In this document: one piece after another, positions 61,101 to 64,000 of the stretch
Numbering within the stretch: position 1 is the stretch's first letter
Layout: each line of letters opens with the position of its first letter
Position numbers and translations under genes: made by a program
Origin: Alcanivorax sp.
Lineage (GTDB): Bacteria; Pseudomonadota; Gammaproteobacteria; Pseudomonadales; Alcanivoracaceae
NCBI RefSeq assembly: GCF_019431375.1
Contig: NZ_CP080267.1
Span: 1,736,001 to 1,800,000, forward strand
DNA: 64,000 bases
Direction of reading: 5' to 3'
Notes under the pieces: model-generated
Seen by the model: only the letters and a program-made list of their open reading frames with translations
What the model was told of the DNA's origin: nothing
Database searches by the model: none

Positions 61101-64000
61101 ATAGGCCAACCCCAGGCTGAGGGTATCGGTAAGCACCAGATCGAAGGCATCCGAGAAGGTGGCCCCGGTATCTGCCGTCATGTCCACGGTATAAGTAAGA
61201 ACATCCCCGGACACAGGCGGATCGGTGGGGATGACGGCCTTGGTGAGGCTGACCAGCGGCTCGACAATCGTCAGGGAGTTAGAGGGAGGGCTGGTCAGGG
61301 CCGTACCGCTATAGCCGGCATAGGTATAGCTGGCAACGTTGTTGAAGGTATCGCCCGCATTGGTGTCCACGGTGTTGGCCACATGGGTGACCAGGGTGAC
61401 TACCGCTTCCTGACCGGCGGGGATATCGGCAATGGTCAGGCTCACCTGATCCGGCGGCGTACTGTTGTCCGTCAGGGCGACCGGGTTGCCACCCACGGTG
61501 GCGGTGGCACTGTCATAGACCAGTGCCACCGGCAGGTTATCGGTGACCATCACATCACTGCGGGCCGCATTAATGGCCGGAATGGTAATGGTATAAGTGA
61601 CCGTCTCGCCGATGACGGCTTCCGAGGCCGGAGACACCAGGTTCTTCAACGGCAGCGGGTCAACCGTCTGGTTGGTCATCCAGAATTCGGCCGGCCCCAG
61701 GGCGGCATACTGCTGGCCAGCCGCCGCCGGCAATGACCAGTACTCCGCAGCGGTAACGCTGTTGTTCCAGAGCTGGTTGGGCGCCACATCGTCCTGGAAG
61801 CCGATGGAGTATTCCACCAGGGCGCACTGGCCCGGGTTCACCGGAGTAACGAAATCAAAGGTCAGGGTGCCACCCGGCCCGGCGGGCGGGGTGTAGGTGT
61901 AATCCACACCATCGGCCTGGGCTGCGCCATTCACCGTTACCAGCGGCGTAGTGATGCTGGTTTCATCCAGCTCGGCAGCCAGGGTATCCACCAGTTGCAA
62001 GCTGTAGGCGGGGGCCGTGGAACCGCTGTCATTACAAGCTTGCAGGCGGAAATTCATGATGTCGCTGGCCAGATCCACCTGCAGCGGGCTGGTGCTATCC
62101 GGGTAGCTGTTGCCCAGATCATCGGTCTTGGTCAGGGTGACCAGCACCGGCTGGCGTACCTCAATATTGGCGCTGTCGTTGAGGACGATACCGTTGTCGT
62201 AACTGAAGCTGGCATCGTTGGTCAGCGTGGTGGTGGCGACATGAGCCAGGGTATCCGTGACCACGCGAGCCTGATACTCGATGATGAAGATATCGTCGCT
62301 GGTATCGTTGTTAATGGCATTGGTGATGTCACCAATGGTCCAGGTGATCTGGTTACCCGCCACGGCCGGGGCCGCAATATCCCCGTGGCTAAACGGCGCC
62401 ACGGCACTGAACGGGGCCGAGGCATCGCCATTGATGGCCACCATGCTGTCGAATTCCAGCCCGGCCGGCAGGCTGTCACTTACCGCCACGTTAGCGGTCA
62501 GCCCTTCGCGCAGGTTCAGCGCCAGGCGGTAAACCACGGTATCGCCTACCCGCAGCAGGCTATCGCTGGCCGTGCTGACGGCGTCATCCCAGCTGTCAGA
62601 CACCACCGTCTTGGCCAGAGCATTGGTATCTACCGTGGTGATTGTGGCCGTGGCTGGGCCGGCACAGTAGTCATCTGGCTGGGTAATATTCGGGCAGCCT
62701 GCACCGCTGCGTTCTGCATTGCTGTCCCCCTGCAGGGACGTCCACTCGACCACTGCACTATTATCGAAACTGGCAATGGAAGCATCAGCCACATTGACCC
62801 GGTAGGTGAGCTCCAGCGACTGCCCGACGGGAATATCCAGACTGCCATCGCCGTTGTCATCCCCCCAGATCAACACCCCGCTGCCAGCGTCTGTGGGCGC
62901 GGCAACAAACCCGGCAACCGGCACACCGCCAATGGTTGCTGACGCCGATCCCGGCACCAGGGTCAGCCCGGCTGGCAGGGTATCGGTGATGGTGGCGTCA
63001 TTGGCCGCAGAAGTGCCGCTGTTGGGCATGGTCAGCGTATATTCGAGTAGATCCCCCCCGCTGGCCGGATCCGTGGGAGACTTGCCTGCAGTCACATTGG
63101 CGACGGTCTTGCTGATTGCCAGATCCGGTTCCACTACCGTCAGGGGCGGCGTAGTGTCATTGGGACCTGCCGGGCCACTGACCTGTAAAGCCGGATTGCC
63201 ATTGGCACGATTGAAAGTATAGGAGGCGGTGTTGCTGAATGCATCGCCGCTCTGGTTGTTGACGGTATTGAGCAGCTCCACGGTAATATCAATAACGGCC
63301 TGGCCTCCGGCCGGAATATCGATGCCGGTGGACAGATCCTCAATCACCAGATCGCTTGCCGTACCGGTATTGGTCAGGGACCAGCTGCCGCCCGATACCA
63401 CGGTGGCACCGACAAATTCCAGATCCACACCGGAGGCGGCCAGGTTATCGAGGATACGCACGTCAAACAGCGGCGAGGCGTCCGGGGTTTCCGGTACCGT
63501 GACCCGATAGGTGAACTGCTCCCCAATGGCCACTTCGCTCTGCGCCGGGTTGGCCTTGCTCAACGGACCGGGTGCCACCACCTGAACAACGGTCGGATCC
63601 TCATCGCCGTCTACTTCCGGGTCGGAGACACCATTCACGTTAGGGTCATCACTTTGCGTCAGGAAGGGATCACCCAGACCATCAGTGGCGCTCAGATCCG
63701 CCTGGTTACTGATCAAGGTGCCATCGGCGAGCCCACCCAGCACATCCACTTCATACTCGACCATCAAGTCGGTGCCGGCTGCCGCATCCAGAACAGGATT
63801 CCCATCAACGGAGAGCAACCCTGTACCTGCATCGAAAGAGCAGGTTGCCAGTGCCGGGCAGCTGGTTATCACCAATGACGATGCATCAAGGCCGGCCACA
63901 TCGATCAGGTCGCTGATGCTGATGTCATTGATGACCTGATCCAGGTTAAACAGTCGCAGACGGTAACGAAGGCGATCACCGGACGCCGCCGTAAAGGCAG
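55191..64000 (-). CDS. Giant DUF11-repeat surface protein, partial (N-terminus beyond window)
   Basis: At least 2936 residues; the frame is open to the window edge, so the start is outside. I count about 15 DUF11/isopeptide-type beta-sandwich modules, each with a strand such as YTVDITNNGLAPAYD followed by a VLTDTLPAGL-type turn. Two end segments are Cna-B/SdrD-like (SGQAWHDANFDNVLDTGE; IGKVFDDANQNGYQDEGE), and a carboxypeptidase-regulatory-like module (VYDAISRQPVPGARVTMVD) lies between. The last 100 residues resemble a degenerate OmpA-C fold (VFEPDSTQMRLQWQSRVPLL to TIETEVFW). No sortase motif or T1SS tail is seen. Probably an extracellular fibre or adhesin. It is coupled to the OmpA-barrel gene by TAATG. 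Confidence 0.75.
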   Translation of the reverse strand, partial: AFTAASGDRLRYRLRLFNLDQVINDISISDLIDVAGLDASSLVITSCPALATCSFDAGTGLLSVDGNPVLDAAAGTDLMVEYEVDVLGGLADGTLISNQADLSATDGLGDPFLTQSDDPNVNGVSDPEVDGDEDPTVVQVVAPGPLSKANPAQSEVAIGEQFTYRVTVPETPDASPLFDVRILDNLAASGVDLEFVGATVVSGGSWSLTNTGTASDLVIEDLSTGIDIPAGGQAVIDITVELLNTVNNQSGDAFSNTASYTFNRANGNPALQVSGPAGPNDTTPPLTVVEPDLAISKTVANVTAGKSPTDPASGGDLLEYTLTMPNSGTSAANDATITDTLPAGLTLVPGSASATIGGVPVAGFVAAPTDAGSGVLIWGDDNGDGSLDIPVGQSLELTYRVNVADASIASFDNSAVVEWTSLQGDSNAERSGAGCPNITQPDDYCAGPATATITTVDTNALAKTVVSDSWDDAVSTASDSLLRVGDTVVYRLALNLREGLTANVAVSDSLPAGLEFDSMVAINGDASAPFSAVAPFSHGDIAAPAVAGNQITWTIGDITNAINNDTSDDIFIIEYQARVVTDTLAHVATTTLTNDASFSYDNGIVLNDSANIEVRQPVLVTLTKTDDLGNSYPDSTSPLQVDLASDIMNFRLQACNDSGSTAPAYSLQLVDTLAAELDETSITTPLVTVNGAAQADGVDYTYTPPAGPGGTLTFDFVTPVNPGQCALVEYSIGFQDDVAPNQLWNNSVTAAEYWSLPAAAGQQYAALGPAEFWMTNQTVDPLPLKNLVSPASEAVIGETVTYTITIPAINAARSDVMVTDNLPVALVYDSATATVGGNPVALTDNSTPPDQVSLTIADIPAGQEAVVTLVTHVANTVDTNAGDTFNNVASYTYAGYSGTALTSPPSNSLTIVEPLVSLTKAVIPTDPPVSGDVLTYTVDMTADTGATFSDAFDLVLTDTLSLGLAYVPGTATVAGAAVEPDTITGDGINTAQTLTWENIDILEGTAVQVVYDVEVQNNVTPGQVLANTATATWTSLSGVDANERDGSGGVNDYITSDSTNLGAPDNTTLAKTRIADTFNTAAQDVRVGDRVQFELRIGLQEGSHNDLVLTDVLPTGLTYEDMVSADFFGTAGTATPTVSGQTLTWNLGDVTNPADGDPGNDFLVLVYEVRIENNDVLSQTPASQPLFNSASLDYTVGGVAAPTKTADASVEVLQPELAVAKSASAAGGDTVVVAGETVTYTVDITNNGLAPAYDTVLTDTLPAGMRQSGATTTAMTLVNAGAVLPLLAPSYDPGTGVATWDLDNGAADTYTIPVGETLRVEYTVQVDPDVGASLTLINSALVSLYYSFDNDAVPANGADTEREEYGPTGAATSSLTTPGPGALSKVESASTVAVGDQFSYQILVPATPVDTALFDVRITDDLGASAAVLSFVSVDRAPAAPGINSGAWTPTNTGTATQLVIEDIAGGIDIPAGEQIAVDITVEVVDDPANVDGLVFNNSADYTFNRADDDAATQGAGQPGTSGDTTIVEPGLVMTKSGPATMSVGTPDLFSLDVQNTGSGAAWDITLTDHLPNLASGGMCDNAPVITTARVYDTDGSTLLADLTAGTDYVTSFASSSPGTPCTFIFTGQTAAAALEAGQFLRVEYQAELDDATPANSELTNFAGATEWFSADDAFTERRTYSHVLEDVVEDTPDPQDYHTLTSNPPEMTVEKTVAIQNDLNGDGLANPGDSLRYTLTVTNTSQVLLPNFSLRDDVGALHTEVIFEPGSLVMVTVPPGATDNSDANGGTNGAGLVDVQDLSLDVAGSAGDTVTVVFDVTLASPIDNGTVVLNQGSVEAFGSTLQLTDDPNLPGDEDPTRITIASAPVMQVQKVSDDMTGDPAVLAPGDTLLYTITVANIGNENAMGVTLRDAIPEYTTYVTGSTTLNGNSVVDPAAGVSPLEAGMLINAPGNTTPGAMDADATAAAENVATITFSVTIDADTLSGTRIVNQGFVNGAGAGGTDFMEQPSDDPATPVANDPTEDIVGALPLLDVQKTVVLANDVNGNNAPDPDDTLLYTFVVTNSSGNPATDVVLTDQIPANTTYVAGSTTLNGAPVADAGGASALANGLPINSSGEPAGSMAGNSSATVTLSVTINAGVAGGTVIRNQGILGSTELPDEPSDADGVDSNGDQPTEIIVGAAQQVSIVKDVTVVGGGIVQAGSVLEYTLQVVNNGLVPATQVVLTDDLTPLAGLATYVPDSARLNGGIAGVDDSTAILVGDYGSAYGDLPVGATATLRFQVRVDDTVPPGTTISNTGEVSWDNDTRSASSTVVVEVGAIPGTATLSGQAWHDANFDNVLDTGETVLPDWTVEIYRNGSLLRTTNTDDNGRFVAAGLPETMGGETYEVRYLAPGATASTATLGLTDSAFTDGLQRITDITAAADDLVQNLNLPIDPNGVVYDAISRQPVPGARVTMVDAGGSAVATSCFDDPAQQGQVTTANGFYKFDLNFSAGSCPGGSDYLIQVTPPASGYEQGVSRLIAPDTSDATAAYDAPTCSGDAVATTSACEVQSSANQPGTSVAAGSPLTGYYLHLTFDNTVLPDDSQIFNNHIPLDPQLGGAVSITKTSSVVNVSRGQFVPYVIRISNTYGLAIPDLVVVDSFPAGFKYVADSARLDDVPVELVREGRQLILRDLDLAADGQHTLKMLFIVGAGVSEGEYVNRAQVFNAVAPRSHAGTTRAASGEASATVRVVPDPDFDCTDVIGKVFDDANQNGYQDEGEAGLPGVRAVTARGLLVTSDEYGRFHITCAVVPDENRGSNFILKVDDRTLPTGYRLTTENPLVRRATRGKMIKFNFGAALHRVVRLDLANGVFEPDSTQMRLQWQSRVPLLMEELGTDPSILRLAYMAENESKRLVEKRLKAMKRMIAEQWAEMGNPYELTIETEVFWRTGAPPERSSK

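Noticed and set aside
58722..61736. 1004-codon open frame on the plus strand, antisense to the DUF11 gene
   Set aside because: It is a product of the GC-rich, low-stop codon use of the repeat gene. Composition is odd, there is no domain pattern, and the minus-strand frame has clear repeats.

Overview
The window looks like chromosome of a marine, hydrocarbon-associated gammaproteobacterium close to Pseudomonas and Alcanivorax. This is an inference from gene order (amgK-murU beside lptD-surA-pdxA-rsmA-apaG-apaH; prkA-yeaH-spoVR; rpsU-yqeY-dnaG-rpoD-tRNA-Ile2), from two large FadE/DmdC-type acyl-CoA dehydrogenases, and from a PsrA-like operator. There is no phage, insertion sequence, integrase or CRISPR array.

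Layout. 1-8.7 kb: peptidoglycan recycling (rpe end, murU, amgK), transcribed away from the envelope and house-keeping run lptD-surA-pdxA-rsmA-apaG-apaH. 9.1-14 kb: the stationary-phase/stress trio prkA-yeaH-spoVR. 14-21.7 kb: a DMT transporter, a candidate small RNA, cca, folM, two DUF4124 proteins (one a predicted metalloprotease), folK-folB, plsY and tsaD. 21.8-26.9 kb: the macromolecular-synthesis region rpsU-yqeY-dnaG-rpoD with tRNA-Ile2(CAU). 27.2-29 kb: a DUF808 membrane protein and a phosphopantetheinyl transferase. 29.1-40.2 kb: a complete Tad/Flp pilus operon read right to left from flp to tadD. 40.7-49.8 kb: a TetR regulator, an endonuclease I, two acyl-CoA dehydrogenases, YbaN, a DUF945 protein, YcaR and outer-membrane phospholipase A. 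50-64 kb: a two-gene operon for giant surface proteins. The first gene encodes at least 2936 residues of DUF11-type repeats and runs off the window. The second encodes 1740 residues with three OmpA-like domains and a predicted beta-barrel.

Two things stand out. One is the giant DUF11/OmpA-barrel pair, which looks like a substrate with its own anchor or exporter. The other is a family of intergenic elements built from 7-bp units (about GYTNNNA, ending in a CGC-starting unit). They occur nine times, four times as inward-facing inverted pairs around a hairpin. They supply stop codons or N-terminal codons to unrelated genes: tsaD and the DMT transporter both end in QVES because of them. A second repeat family, carrying TGTAGGAGC, is a REP-like palindrome at three sites and also supplies stop codons.

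Gene calls rest on reading the translations. No database search was run, and functions of the giant proteins, the small RNA and the repeats are inferences.
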